NCBI GenBank assembly: GCA_021286645.1
Contig: JAJTBZ010000042.1
Location: 29,881 to 93,880 of the forward strand
Length of the DNA stretch: 64,000 bases
Source of the DNA: Ignavibacteria bacterium
Lineage (GTDB): Bacteria > Bacteroidota > Ignavibacteria > Ignavibacteriales > Ignavibacteriaceae
Direction of reading: 5' to 3'
Shown here: positions 34,294-43,169 of the stretch, in pieces
Layout of the letters: the number at the start of each line of letters is the position of its first letter
How positions within the stretch are numbered: the stretch's first letter is position 1
Translations under genes and position numbers: made by a program
The notes under the pieces: generated by a model
The model's database searches: none
Seen by the model: only the letters and a program-made list of their open reading frames with translations
Told to the model about the DNA's origin: nothing

Positions 34294-34325
34294 ATTATAG
34301 CCGGTATAATAATACCGGCTATAAT
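34294..34325 (+). terminator. Perfect 14-bp hairpin after pilin copy 2
   Basis: ATTATAGCCGGTAT (34294-34307) pairs perfectly with ATACCGGCTATAAT (34312-34325) around a four-base loop, eight bases past the stop. There is no T-tract, which favours an mRNA-stabilising or processing role over termination. Confidence 0.6.
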
Positions 34326-34477
34326 GATGATGTAATTCATTAGTTCTGCGGTTATAAAAAATTATTGGTTTATTTGATAAATAATACTTGAATTTTTCGA
34401 AAAATAACCGATAATAATACTGAATGTCCGCTCTCTACGGGCAATGGGCAAATGTAAAGCAAATATTTGAGTGAAGA

Positions 34478-34870
34478 ATGGGTCAGCAGCAATTACTTTT
34501 AATCGTGTTAAGTGTCATCGTCGTTGGAATAGCCATAGTTGTGGGAATTAATTTGTTCAGCGCGAATGCAGTTGAATCCAATAGAAATTCGGTTATTGCA
34601 GATTTACATCATATAGCTCACCTTGCTCAGGCATACTATAAACGTCCAACCGCTTTCGGCGGCGGCGGAAACTCATTCGTTGGCTTTACTATTCCTGCAA
34701 CAATTGCTACTAACGCTCATGGTACGTTCACGGTTGCTACTGCCGGTACGGCAACACAAATTGTACTTCAGGGTGTAGGTGTAGAATTAGGCGATGACGG
34801 TGCTGCCGGCGTGCGATATCAAATGACTGTGCAGTATAATCAGGTACCCACAGTTACAAAACAAAACTAA
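34478..34870 (+). CDS. Divergent third major pilin-like protein
   Basis: 130 residues. It keeps the MGQQQLLLIVL N-terminus, NSVIADL helix and GGGGNSFVGF loop of copies 1 and 2, but the rest has changed (HHIAHLAQAYYKRPTAFG, PATIATNAHGTFTVATAGTATQIVLQGVGVELGDDG) and the C-terminus ends TVTKQN. It may be a minor or alternative fibre subunit. It is preceded by 192 bp that share the 12-mer ATGGGCAAATGT with the enhancer region of pilin 1. No hairpin follows, unlike the other two copies. Confidence 0.78.
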   Translation: MGQQQLLLIVLSVIVVGIAIVVGINLFSANAVESNRNSVIADLHHIAHLAQAYYKRPTAFGGGGNSFVGFTIPATIATNAHGTFTVATAGTATQIVLQGVGVELGDDGAAGVRYQMTVQYNQVPTVTKQN

Positions 34871-35028
34871 GTTCCCCCTCTATAATTTCCTCCGTTTGGT
34901 TACCTGCAACAGCCGGATAACACTTCCATACATTCCCCATTATTTTTATTAATTAATTCATTGTATTATAAAGATATTACCATCTATTTTCATATATTAC
35001 AAAATGGAAAAACCTATTATATTAAAAA

Positions 35029-36405
35029 ATGGTAGAATGTAGATTTGTAGCTGAAAATACCGCGGGTAAATCCATCAGTGGTGCCATCACTGCAGAGAAC
35101 ATGGGAGAAGCGAAGAAAAAAATTAATTCGCTGGTCCTGAAAAATCGGTTAAAGCTCAAGAGCATTGAAAAGAAAGCCACGTGGTTGTATACTGCAGCCA
35201 AGGGAAAAGACCGCCCTATTAAGGGGGAACAGAAGGCTTTCAGCAAGCAGGAAGTCTATGATGCTCTTTCACGCCTGGGTTATGACCGTATTAGCGTTAA
35301 TAAAAAACTTCTGGAAATAGGAAGTAAAAAACCGCCTCAACAGGACATTGTTACCTATGTGAAAATTAGTGCTGAGTTAATGGAGCAGAAATTGCCATAC
35401 GGCGAAATAATGACTCTGCTTATCAACGATACTCAAAATAAAACTCTAAAAGAAACCCTGAAGGATATAAATAACGAACTTAAAAAAGGTTCTGATAGTC
35501 AGAACGTCTTCCTTCGTTATCAGGGTGTTTTCGGCAAGTTTACCGCGTATATGCTTGGCCTCGCGTCAAAAAGCGGTAATATGACCGAAATCTATAAAGC
35601 TACAGCCAAATTCCTTGAACGGCAGCAGGAATTTAGAAAAAATCTCCGTAGTGCATTAATTAGTCCGGCCATTACCGTGTTCATTATGATGCTGGCAGTA
35701 ATGTACTATGTTGGTTATATTTTTCCCGATACAGCAAATTTGTTTGTAAAATTTAAGATACCGTTACCGCCAATGACAGCTAAAACATTGGAAATTAGTA
35801 ACTTCTTAAAGTCGCATATCATTTTGCTGCTGCTTTTTATGTTTGGCCCTATCGTTGCAATGAATCGCTTTGTTTCAACAGCGAAAGGTGCCTACTTAAA
35901 AGATCAGTATCTGATGAAAATGCCCCTTTTAGGCAGCATAATTCATAAGACAAACATCGAAGTTTTCTGCCGTGTGTTTTATACTCTTTATAGCGGTTCG
36001 GCCGAAAGTATTGAACCTATTCGTATTGCCGCTGAAGCAACGGGCAACGTCTATTTTGAGTCACGTATTAAAAATGTTGCTATTCCGCTGATGATTAAAA
36101 AAGGTGTTGGTATTACCGATGCATTTAAGGAATCAGGCGTCTTTACCGAAACAGCACTTTCACGGTTCCATTCCGGTGAAGAAACGGGTACCATTAAAAA
36201 CACAGCCTTGCAATTGGCTAATTATTATGAAAGCGAAACGGTATTCAAATTAAAGAATATCATTGAGTTTATTCAGGTTATTATAGCGATGTTCATTATG
36301 ATCGTTATGATAGGACTTACCCTGGTTTCTGCTGAAACCGCAACGGTAAAACCCAAAACGCCTGGTATGAGTGAAATAATTTTTATGATACAGAGTCTTT
36401 TCTAA
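35029..36405 (+). CDS. pilC: PilC/GspF-type inner-membrane assembly platform protein
   Basis: 458 residues. The platform organises pilin extrusion at the inner membrane. Two GspF domains are visible: one at ~110-225 (LMEQKLPYGEIMTLL...FLERQQEFRKNLRSALISPAI) leading into a membrane helix, and one at ~310-425 (FCRVFYTLYSGSAESIEPIRIAAEATGN...SGVFTETALSRFHSGEETG) followed by the last membrane helix. An N-terminal basic ~90-residue extension precedes them. The stop abuts the PilB start with no spacing. It begins the rightward ~12-kb run of machinery genes, 158 bp after pilin 3. Confidence 0.86.
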   Translation: MVECRFVAENTAGKSISGAITAENMGEAKKKINSLVLKNRLKLKSIEKKATWLYTAAKGKDRPIKGEQKAFSKQEVYDALSRLGYDRISVNKKLLEIGSKKPPQQDIVTYVKISAELMEQKLPYGEIMTLLINDTQNKTLKETLKDINNELKKGSDSQNVFLRYQGVFGKFTAYMLGLASKSGNMTEIYKATAKFLERQQEFRKNLRSALISPAITVFIMMLAVMYYVGYIFPDTANLFVKFKIPLPPMTAKTLEISNFLKSHIILLLLFMFGPIVAMNRFVSTAKGAYLKDQYLMKMPLLGSIIHKTNIEVFCRVFYTLYSGSAESIEPIRIAAEATGNVYFESRIKNVAIPLMIKKGVGITDAFKESGVFTETALSRFHSGEETGTIKNTALQLANYYESETVFKLKNIIEFIQVIIAMFIMIVMIGLTLVSAETATVKPKTPGMSEIIFMIQSLF

Positions 36406-38196
36406 ATGATGGACAGTACAATAGAATTTACCGATAAAATCGGATATCTGCTTTTTAAAAAAGGCATTATCGATGCAGATATTTTGGAAAAAGCACTGAT
36501 TGAAAAAAATAACGATAAGCTGAAAAACAAGAGAAATCTTGCTCAGATACTCGTTCAGGAATTTAATTTCGATCATGATAGAATTTTTTCCGAAGTAGCT
36601 GCTTTGTATGCATTCAGGGAATTTGATATTCCTATTGATGACATGCCCGCTGATGCTGCCGAACAGATAAAAAAACTTATGACAGCGGCTCCTGATGCTT
36701 TGAAAGATATTATGAAGCAGAGCGGCGTGCTGCCCTATAAGTTCGATGACAGGCAGAAAGATAAGTTACTCGTTGCTGCCATCGACCCCACAGAACGCAA
36801 TATACCGAAGATTGCATTCGGCCTGAACGCAAAAAAATATGAGGTCATTTTCATTCGCAAGAAAGATTATGACCGAATTATGCAAAAGCTCTTTCCACCT
36901 GAAAACGAATTTCTCAAATTACTCGAGGAAATACCCTCAGAGTTTTCTTCCGATGAAACTGATGATAAATCACTCGACGAAAATGAACTTGATGCTGAAA
37001 TAAACAAAAGCGCTCTGGTAAATATTATCGAAGCTTCGCTGGTTGAAGGAACACGTCGCGGGGTGAGTGATATCCACTTCGTTCCGGTTTCGAATAGAAG
37101 AACCGATATATTATTTCGCCTCGATGGTTTATTGCAATGCTGGCATTCGCAGGAAAACACTTCTCCCGAAGCAGTTATTGCAGTTGTAAAAGATCGTGCC
37201 CGCGGCCTGGATAGATTCGAACGCGAACGCGCTCAGGACGGTTTTATACAACGAGAGATTGATGGCCACATTATCCGTTTTCGTGTATCTATTTTGCCCA
37301 TGGTCGGTACCGAACTGAAAAATAAGTTCGAAAGTATCGTTATCCGTATTCTTGATGACAGAAAAGTTATTAAAGATTTGAGTAAGCTGGGACTTATAGG
37401 TTATGCCAAGGATGCTTTCGAGAAATCGATTAACGCACCTCAGGGAATGGTTATTTTAACCGGTCCTACAGGTAGCGGTAAAAGTACTACACTTATTGCA
37501 GCGTTGTATCAGGTTATCGATCCAACGGTAAACGTTCTTACTGTTGAAGATCCTGTAGAATATGTTATAGAAGGTGCCCGCCAATTGAAAATCGGGCATA
37601 AAATGAATTTTGAACAAGCAATTCGTGCAATATTACGACATGATCCCGATGTTGTACTCGTTGGTGAGATGCGTGATAAAGAAACAGCTGAAGTAGCCAT
37701 TAAACTCGCTAACACTGGTCACCTTACCTTCTCTACATTGCACACGAACGATGCACCCAGTGCAGTTTCGCGTTTGTATAAAATGGGTATTGAACCATTT
37801 CTTATTGCCTACGCTATTAACATTATTGTGGCTCAGCGACTCATTCGGAAGCTCTGTGCCTGTAAAAAACGCGTTCTTACACTTGATCCGAATTTAATGC
37901 GCCAATACGGGTTAGATATGGATGAGTGGAGTAAATACGAGCTTTTCGAAGCAGTTGGCTGCGAAAAATGTAACGGTACCGGCTATAAGGGACGTCTGGC
38001 CATTCATGAGGCTTTGTACTTCACCAAGGAACTCAGGCAAATTATTGTTCGTTCCGGTGATGATGTTGATGAAGAAAAAATCCGTTTACAGGCTAAAAAA
38101 GACGGCACTCTGAATTTGCGTGAAAGCGGTTTCGATAAAGTTAGAAACGGGCTGACTTCGCTGGAAGAAGTTATCTCCGCAACCATGGAAGATTAA
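36406..38196 (+). CDS. pilB: PilB/GspE-type assembly ATPase
   Basis: 596 residues. It powers pilus extension. The N-terminal MshEN-like domain (~8-165) is followed by the hexameric motor: Walker A GPTGSGKST (~353-361), Asp box VEDPVEYV, Walker B VVLVGEMRD and His box TGHLTFSTLHTND. A zinc-binding loop has an unusual first pair (CAC at ~484) and a normal second pair (CEKC at ~519), where most PilB proteins have CxxC twice. The start is one of two adjacent ATG codons immediately after the PilC stop. Full-length and intact. Confidence 0.93.
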   Translation: MMDSTIEFTDKIGYLLFKKGIIDADILEKALIEKNNDKLKNKRNLAQILVQEFNFDHDRIFSEVAALYAFREFDIPIDDMPADAAEQIKKLMTAAPDALKDIMKQSGVLPYKFDDRQKDKLLVAAIDPTERNIPKIAFGLNAKKYEVIFIRKKDYDRIMQKLFPPENEFLKLLEEIPSEFSSDETDDKSLDENELDAEINKSALVNIIEASLVEGTRRGVSDIHFVPVSNRRTDILFRLDGLLQCWHSQENTSPEAVIAVVKDRARGLDRFERERAQDGFIQREIDGHIIRFRVSILPMVGTELKNKFESIVIRILDDRKVIKDLSKLGLIGYAKDAFEKSINAPQGMVILTGPTGSGKSTTLIAALYQVIDPTVNVLTVEDPVEYVIEGARQLKIGHKMNFEQAIRAILRHDPDVVLVGEMRDKETAEVAIKLANTGHLTFSTLHTNDAPSAVSRLYKMGIEPFLIAYAINIIVAQRLIRKLCACKKRVLTLDPNLMRQYGLDMDEWSKYELFEAVGCEKCNGTGYKGRLAIHEALYFTKELRQIIVRSGDDVDEEKIRLQAKKDGTLNLRESGFDKVRNGLTSLEEVISATMED

Positions 38197-38207
38197 CAGG
38201 TAATAAT

Positions 38208-39437
38208 ATGGTTGAAGAACTGAAACAAATTATTAATACGAAATTAATTGCAAAGGTACCCCCAACGGTTTTTGGGCAGGACCGGGTGAATTTTTTCATC
38301 GAAAATTATGTCGTATTTACTGCTGAAGACAGAACGTTATTTCTCCAGTTCTTCAATCGGGTTTTAACCAATATGATTGAACGGGAAGCATCTGATATTG
38401 AAGTTGGCGGTTTCGCCAGTGATGGTTATATATGGATGCGTACCTATGGTAAGAAAGAGCGGGTTAAAGATTTACCCCGCATTACAGCCGATGAAGCCGC
38501 GGTTATTATCTTAAATCTTTTAACCGAAAACCAGCGCCGGTATTTAACTGTTACACGTAGCCAGGATTTTAGTTATACATTCTTTCATGAACGCCGCAAT
38601 CAAAATCAGCGATTCCGTTGCACGGTATATTTTGATCTTGATAATATTTCATTAAATATGCGCGCAATTTCAACAACATTGCGTGCTATCGAATCGTATG
38701 AGTTCCATCCAAATGTTATTCGGGCTCTTAGCCATACCTACATCAAATTTGGTTTAACACTAATTACCGGTATCACCGGATCGGGTAAGTCGAGCACTTT
38801 GGATGCAATTATCGATATGCACAATAAAATTGATCCTGCACATATTGTAATAATTGCGTCACCGTTGGAATTCGTACACAAATCAAATGTTTCAATAATC
38901 AGGCACAGAGAAGTGGGTCGGGATGTGCTTTCCTTTAAGGATGGCGTTGTACAGGCTTTGCGTCAGGATCCCGATATCATTATTATCGGTGAAATGCGTG
39001 ACCCCGATACTATTATGGCTGCCCTTGAAGTTACTGATACCGGACACAAAGTTTTCTCTACATTGCATACTTCTTCGGCAGTCGAATCAATAGATCGTAT
39101 CATTGCCGAGGTTCATCCGTCTGAACAGGATCGTGTACGTAACCGTTTGGCAGATGTTTTAACCTGTGTTGTTTCACAGAAATTGGTGCCTACTGTGAAT
39201 GGAAAAATTACACTTGCAAAGGAAGTATTATTGGTTACTCCCAGTGTAAAAGCTGCTATTAAAAACAATAATACCAGTGAAATCTACATGATGATCAACC
39301 AGGGCGTGCAGCAGGGAATGATTACGCTTGAACAAGATTTGAAACGCTTATACATTAATAAAAAAATATCCTTGGATACGGCGGTTGCGTACGCCAATAA
39401 TAAAACCAGATTACAGCAGATTCTGACGGCAGTATAA
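38208..39437 (+). CDS. PilT/PilU-like second motor ATPase
   Basis: 409 residues. It resembles the retraction ATPase PilT: Walker A ITGITGSGKSST (~186-197), Walker B IIIIGEMRDPD, His-box region TGHKVFSTLHTSSAVESIDR and the C-terminal EQDRVRNRLADVLTCVVSQKLVP. The Asp box, EDPIEF in PilT, reads ASPLEF here (about 217-222), removing the two acidic residues that help position metal and water. It may therefore be a regulatory or weak motor like PilU, or use another acidic residue. It overlaps the next gene by one base (TAATG). Confidence 0.87.
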   Translation: MVEELKQIINTKLIAKVPPTVFGQDRVNFFIENYVVFTAEDRTLFLQFFNRVLTNMIEREASDIEVGGFASDGYIWMRTYGKKERVKDLPRITADEAAVIILNLLTENQRRYLTVTRSQDFSYTFFHERRNQNQRFRCTVYFDLDNISLNMRAISTTLRAIESYEFHPNVIRALSHTYIKFGLTLITGITGSGKSSTLDAIIDMHNKIDPAHIVIIASPLEFVHKSNVSIIRHREVGRDVLSFKDGVVQALRQDPDIIIIGEMRDPDTIMAALEVTDTGHKVFSTLHTSSAVESIDRIIAEVHPSEQDRVRNRLADVLTCVVSQKLVPTVNGKITLAKEVLLVTPSVKAAIKNNNTSEIYMMINQGVQQGMITLEQDLKRLYINKKISLDTAVAYANNKTRLQQILTAV

Positions 39438-40972
39438 TGAAACCCATAATATGTACATATTGCGAAGGCAACGATACAAAATTCGGTGTCTTTGTAAAAG
39501 AGAAGGACCGCATACGGTTTATCCGTGCTGCGTCTGTTGACGTGTACACTACTGGCGCAAAAGGGCATTCGGCAGTTGATGCCTTGCAGATGCTCGATGA
39601 AGATGCTAATATTCAACTTGATGGTTCTGATTCCGGGTTCCTCACTGAAGAACCTGATACTCCTTCGGTATTCGAAGGTGTAGTTAATTCTGAGCTGGCA
39701 GGTATCAAGTTGCAAAGTTCTAATTTTGTAACCATCCTAACCGAGCCTTCCGTTTATTATCATGTAGTATCTAAAAAGACCACGGGCAATGCTTCATCGG
39801 TGACCCAGGAAATCCTTTCCGAGAACGGTGATCTTAAAGAGAAAAAAATTGACCGCGATACCTATGGTAAAGTTGAACTTGCAGACGGAAGTACTTTAAC
39901 GGTCTATCTACGTCAGGATATACCGTGTTTTCGGATGCTTAATAAGCTGGCAGATTTTAACCGTCAAACTCGTTCGTACAAAATTGTATCGGTTAAAAGC
40001 GCTGAAGTATCGCTGGTAAATTTTGTTGCAAAGAAAAAGAAATTCTTCCCCGATGATTATTCGTTGATTGTTTACATTGGTAAAGAATATAGCAAACTGA
40101 TTTTTATGCAGGGCAGAAAGTTGAAACATATTGGTTCAACTTTGGATGTCGGTACGGTAAATTTACATTCCTACGATGTGTATTTCTCTAAAATTCTCCT
40201 CGAAATGGAAAATGGAGGAATCCCGACTCTTGATAATATTATTGTGTGCGGTGAAGATGTTACCGAAAATCTTATACTCTCGTTCTATGGAACGTTTCCG
40301 GAAACCAATGTAAGCCGTCTCGATTACGATGATGTAGATTTTTCTGAACTGCACGATGAAAACAGAAGTAACATATCATCTTTCACTATTCCAATTGCGG
40401 TTGCATTAGAATATTTTGAAGAGATAAATAAGCAGTACCTCGGATTGAATTTACTTCCTGCCTACATAAGGGAAGAGCAGAAACGTTTTCAATTCGCCTG
40501 GCATGGTTTTGTGGTTCTTATTGCATTGTTTGCTGCTGCTGCGTTGTTCACTTACTTTGGGCTGCAGTACAATAGAGAGATGAGTTCTCTCAATAAAGAA
40601 ATTACCATTCAAAAGGAACAAAAAGAAAAAAACTTAAAAATTCTATCGGAAATTGATAATCTTTCCCGACGTATCAATGACTTCGATCAAACACAAAGTA
40701 TTCTCGATTCAGTAACCAGAGGAACAGAAGTATGGGGAAATTTTCTCGGGAAAGTTTCTAACTATGCTGCTACGAAAAAGAATTTTTGGTTCCGCAGCCT
40801 GGTAATCGATGAAACGGTGGGAGCAAAGGTTGAAGGTCATTCCTTAAGTAAAACGGTTTTAACTGATTTAACAGCGCATTTAGATTCTGCTTTGTTGAAA
40901 AGTGTGAATTATGATCCAATTAAGGATAAAGATGCCTACCGTTATGTACTGAATTTCAAGGTTCCGAAATAA
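39437..40972 (+). CDS. PilM-PilN fusion-like pilus alignment protein
   Basis: 511 residues. The N-terminal ~330 residues are a cytoplasmic actin-like region in the place of PilM (YSLIVYIGKEYSKLIFMQGRKL, NIIVCGEDV), though clearly divergent from the PilM family. It runs into LGLNLLPAYIREEQKRF, matching the NLLP motif with which PilN proteins begin. One membrane helix (~356-376), a coiled coil (~378-425) and a periplasmic ferredoxin-like domain follow, as in PilN. So two proteins that are usually separate appear joined, which recalls GspL of type II secretion. PilO follows after 12 bases. Confidence 0.75.
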   Translation: MKPIICTYCEGNDTKFGVFVKEKDRIRFIRAASVDVYTTGAKGHSAVDALQMLDEDANIQLDGSDSGFLTEEPDTPSVFEGVVNSELAGIKLQSSNFVTILTEPSVYYHVVSKKTTGNASSVTQEILSENGDLKEKKIDRDTYGKVELADGSTLTVYLRQDIPCFRMLNKLADFNRQTRSYKIVSVKSAEVSLVNFVAKKKKFFPDDYSLIVYIGKEYSKLIFMQGRKLKHIGSTLDVGTVNLHSYDVYFSKILLEMENGGIPTLDNIIVCGEDVTENLILSFYGTFPETNVSRLDYDDVDFSELHDENRSNISSFTIPIAVALEYFEEINKQYLGLNLLPAYIREEQKRFQFAWHGFVVLIALFAAAALFTYFGLQYNREMSSLNKEITIQKEQKEKNLKILSEIDNLSRRINDFDQTQSILDSVTRGTEVWGNFLGKVSNYAATKKNFWFRSLVIDETVGAKVEGHSLSKTVLTDLTAHLDSALLKSVNYDPIKDKDAYRYVLNFKVPK

Positions 40973-40984
40973 CTACTATATCTG

Positions 40985-41875
40985 ATGAATAGAAAAATAA
41001 AAAATACACTCACTTTAGTCTCTGTTCTGGCGGCAATTCTTGTCGGTGGGTTGGCTTTTATTTTCATTTATCAAAAACCTGCTATTAAAAAGAAACAAAA
41101 AGTTCTTAACGAACTTAAACAGTATAAATATGATACAGAAGACCTGAACAGGCAGCTGTTGGATAAGATTAAACAATCCAAAGTACTTGACTCAGTTTTA
41201 GCAGCTCGAAAATTTAATATCCCGAGGAACCTTTCTTCTCTGCATTTTTATGAATTCATGAATTCTATTTCCGGTATCCTCTCGAGCGATTTTCAGGTAA
41301 ATATTGAATACATGGAGAAGAAGACCGACCGAAATTTCTTCTATCATCTATATAAGGTAACGGGTGTGGGTGATTTTAATGACGTTTATCAATTAATTTA
41401 CGCCATTGAACAAAGCAAAGAGCTGAAAAAAATACTCAATATCAGTCTCACCAATTATGTTCAGTCATCAGATGATTCTGCTCCGGAATTTCTCGTTAAT
41501 TTTACATTGAATGTCGGTGTATATTTTTCTGATAACGACAGGTTTACGTCCAAGGACTATTCGGAAAATAAACTAAAATCCGACCGTCTTTTCGATATTT
41601 TCTATCCATTAATCCGCACTCAGGTTCCTCCAAACTCCGATGGTTTATTGGATGTACAGGGTGCCCGATTATTAGCTCTTGTTCCTGAAGGTGCATTTCT
41701 CGCCGACATGAAAGGTGAATCATTCCTCCTGATGGAAGGCGATAAAGTTTATTTGGGTTACTTAACACAGATTGACCGGAAAAACAACCGGGTTAAATTT
41801 GTTCTCAATAAAGGTGGTATTGTTGAATCAATAGAGATTCCGCTTGAACGCGAAATCAATAAGTTAGTGAAATAG
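40985..41875 (+). CDS. pilO: PilO-like inner-membrane alignment protein
   Basis: 296 residues. One N-terminal membrane helix (TLVSVLAAILVGGLAFIFIY) is followed by a coiled coil (KKKQKVLNELKQYKYDTEDLNRQLLDKIKQ) and a periplasmic domain with the PilO-like pattern of a YEFMNSIS helix, DFQVNIEYME strand and YHLYKVTGVGDFNDVYQLIYAIEQS. An additional C-terminal ~90 residues (ARLLALVPEGAFLADMKGESFLLMEGDKVYLGYLTQ) look like the small beta domain of PilP/GspC and may replace the missing PilP, which is my inference. It lies between the PilM/N fusion and the secretin with short gaps. Confidence 0.72.
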   Translation: MNRKIKNTLTLVSVLAAILVGGLAFIFIYQKPAIKKKQKVLNELKQYKYDTEDLNRQLLDKIKQSKVLDSVLAARKFNIPRNLSSLHFYEFMNSISGILSSDFQVNIEYMEKKTDRNFFYHLYKVTGVGDFNDVYQLIYAIEQSKELKKILNISLTNYVQSSDDSAPEFLVNFTLNVGVYFSDNDRFTSKDYSENKLKSDRLFDIFYPLIRTQVPPNSDGLLDVQGARLLALVPEGAFLADMKGESFLLMEGDKVYLGYLTQIDRKNNRVKFVLNKGGIVESIEIPLEREINKLVK

Positions 41876-41883
41876 GTGATTAT

Positions 41884-43164
41884 ATGAGGTTAAAATTTCT
41901 GATAATTGCTTTGGCAGGCCTGTTTATGTGTGCCCCCCGTTTGGCAGCACAACCTGACCTGGAACGCCAGCTAAAAGGCTATACTGCTCCCGATGAATTA
42001 GTATCGCTCTCTGCAAATCTCTCTTTTACATCGGCAGTTGACTTATTGAATAAAGTTAGCATAAAAAAAACCGGAAGAAAAATTATTTCTTTGGTGAAAC
42101 GCGATAACCCTATTGGTGTAGAAATTATTAATGTTCAGTATGAAAAAGCTCTATTAATGATTGTTCAGTATGCAGGGCTGGTTTATGAGAAAACAGAAGA
42201 AGCAACAATCATTAAAACCAAGATTGATACAAAAACTGAAATAAAGCCGGAAACGTATGCCGATGTTGAAGCTCGCGAGGTAAGGATTTCAGCGATATTT
42301 TTTGAAATGAATACGACAGAGTTGAAAAATAGGGGATTAAACTGGCAGTTCTTGTTGAATAATAAGAGCGGTGGAATTACAGCCGGTTCTACTACTACTT
42401 CAGCCGCGGGATCCTCAACCAGTTCCGGAACTTCCGGAACAACTTCATCCAATGTTTCTGCCGACTTTACCGTCAGCGGTAATACCGATTTCGGCGCGGG
42501 CGGATTCTTTGGACAGGTCTCTTCATTATTCCGATACTTTGAATCACAAAATCTTGGTGAAGTAATCGCAAGTCCCTCTGTTGTGGTTCGAAACAGGTCA
42601 AAAGGAAAACTTCAGGTCGGATCTGATTTCTCAATTAAACAACGGGATTTTGCAGGCAACCTGATTGAGAATTTTCTCTCAACGGGTTCTATAGTGGAAG
42701 TTACTCCTTATATCTATGAACAAGATTCAATTCAATATATTCTTCTCGATCTGGATGCACAGCGGTCCAGCGGTTTCCCGTCTGAACTGACGACAGAAGT
42801 ACGTAAATCCAGCGCGAAAACCCAAATTCTTATGCTTGATGGCGAACAAACGGTAATTGGCGGTTTGTATCAAAATGAAGAAACTAAAGTACGCGCCGGT
42901 ATCCCAATCTTAAAAGATCTTCCATGGTGGGTTCTCGGAATTCGCTATTTAACAGGCAGCGATAGTTATACGTTAATCAAGAAAGAACTTGTGATTGTAA
43001 TTAAAGTTGATTTACTGCCTCGTTTGCGCGATCGTTTGAGAAAAATGGAAAATACAAATGTTGTAAAAAAATCTCTGCAGGAAATGCGCGATAATATGAA
43101 AATTTACAACCTCAATTCAATCGAGAATAACGGACAGTCAACAGAGCTTCCGAAGGATAAATAA
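41884..43164 (+). CDS. Short PilQ/GspD-type secretin
   Basis: 426 residues with signal peptide (LKFLIIALAGLFMCAPRLAAQ). One N-domain (~30-115: TSAVDLLNKVSIKKTGRKIISLV...VQYEKALLMIVQYAGLVYEK) leads to the secretin core: VRISAIFFEMNTTELKNRGLNW, IASPSVVVRNRSKG, GSIVEVTPYI and GEQTVIGGLYQNEETKVRAGIPILKDLPWWVLGIRY. A Ser/Thr/Gly-rich insert at ~158-200 corresponds to the gate region. Most PilQ proteins are far longer, with AMIN and more N-domains. It forms the outer-membrane pore of the system. No pilotin or PilP is nearby. Confidence 0.85.
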   Translation: MRLKFLIIALAGLFMCAPRLAAQPDLERQLKGYTAPDELVSLSANLSFTSAVDLLNKVSIKKTGRKIISLVKRDNPIGVEIINVQYEKALLMIVQYAGLVYEKTEEATIIKTKIDTKTEIKPETYADVEAREVRISAIFFEMNTTELKNRGLNWQFLLNNKSGGITAGSTTTSAAGSSTSSGTSGTTSSNVSADFTVSGNTDFGAGGFFGQVSSLFRYFESQNLGEVIASPSVVVRNRSKGKLQVGSDFSIKQRDFAGNLIENFLSTGSIVEVTPYIYEQDSIQYILLDLDAQRSSGFPSELTTEVRKSSAKTQILMLDGEQTVIGGLYQNEETKVRAGIPILKDLPWWVLGIRYLTGSDSYTLIKKELVIVIKVDLLPRLRDRLRKMENTNVVKKSLQEMRDNMKIYNLNSIENNGQSTELPKDK

Positions 43165-43169
43165 GCATT

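Noticed and set aside
34444..34462. GGGCAAATGTAAAGCA as a sigma-54 promoter for pilin 3
   Set aside because: It has GG and GC at the right spacing, but the rest is poor and a start 12 bases on would leave almost no leader before the ATG at 34478.
36250..36576. 108-codon antisense frame over the PilC/PilB junction
   Set aside because: Spans two clear coding regions on the other strand and has no supporting signals.
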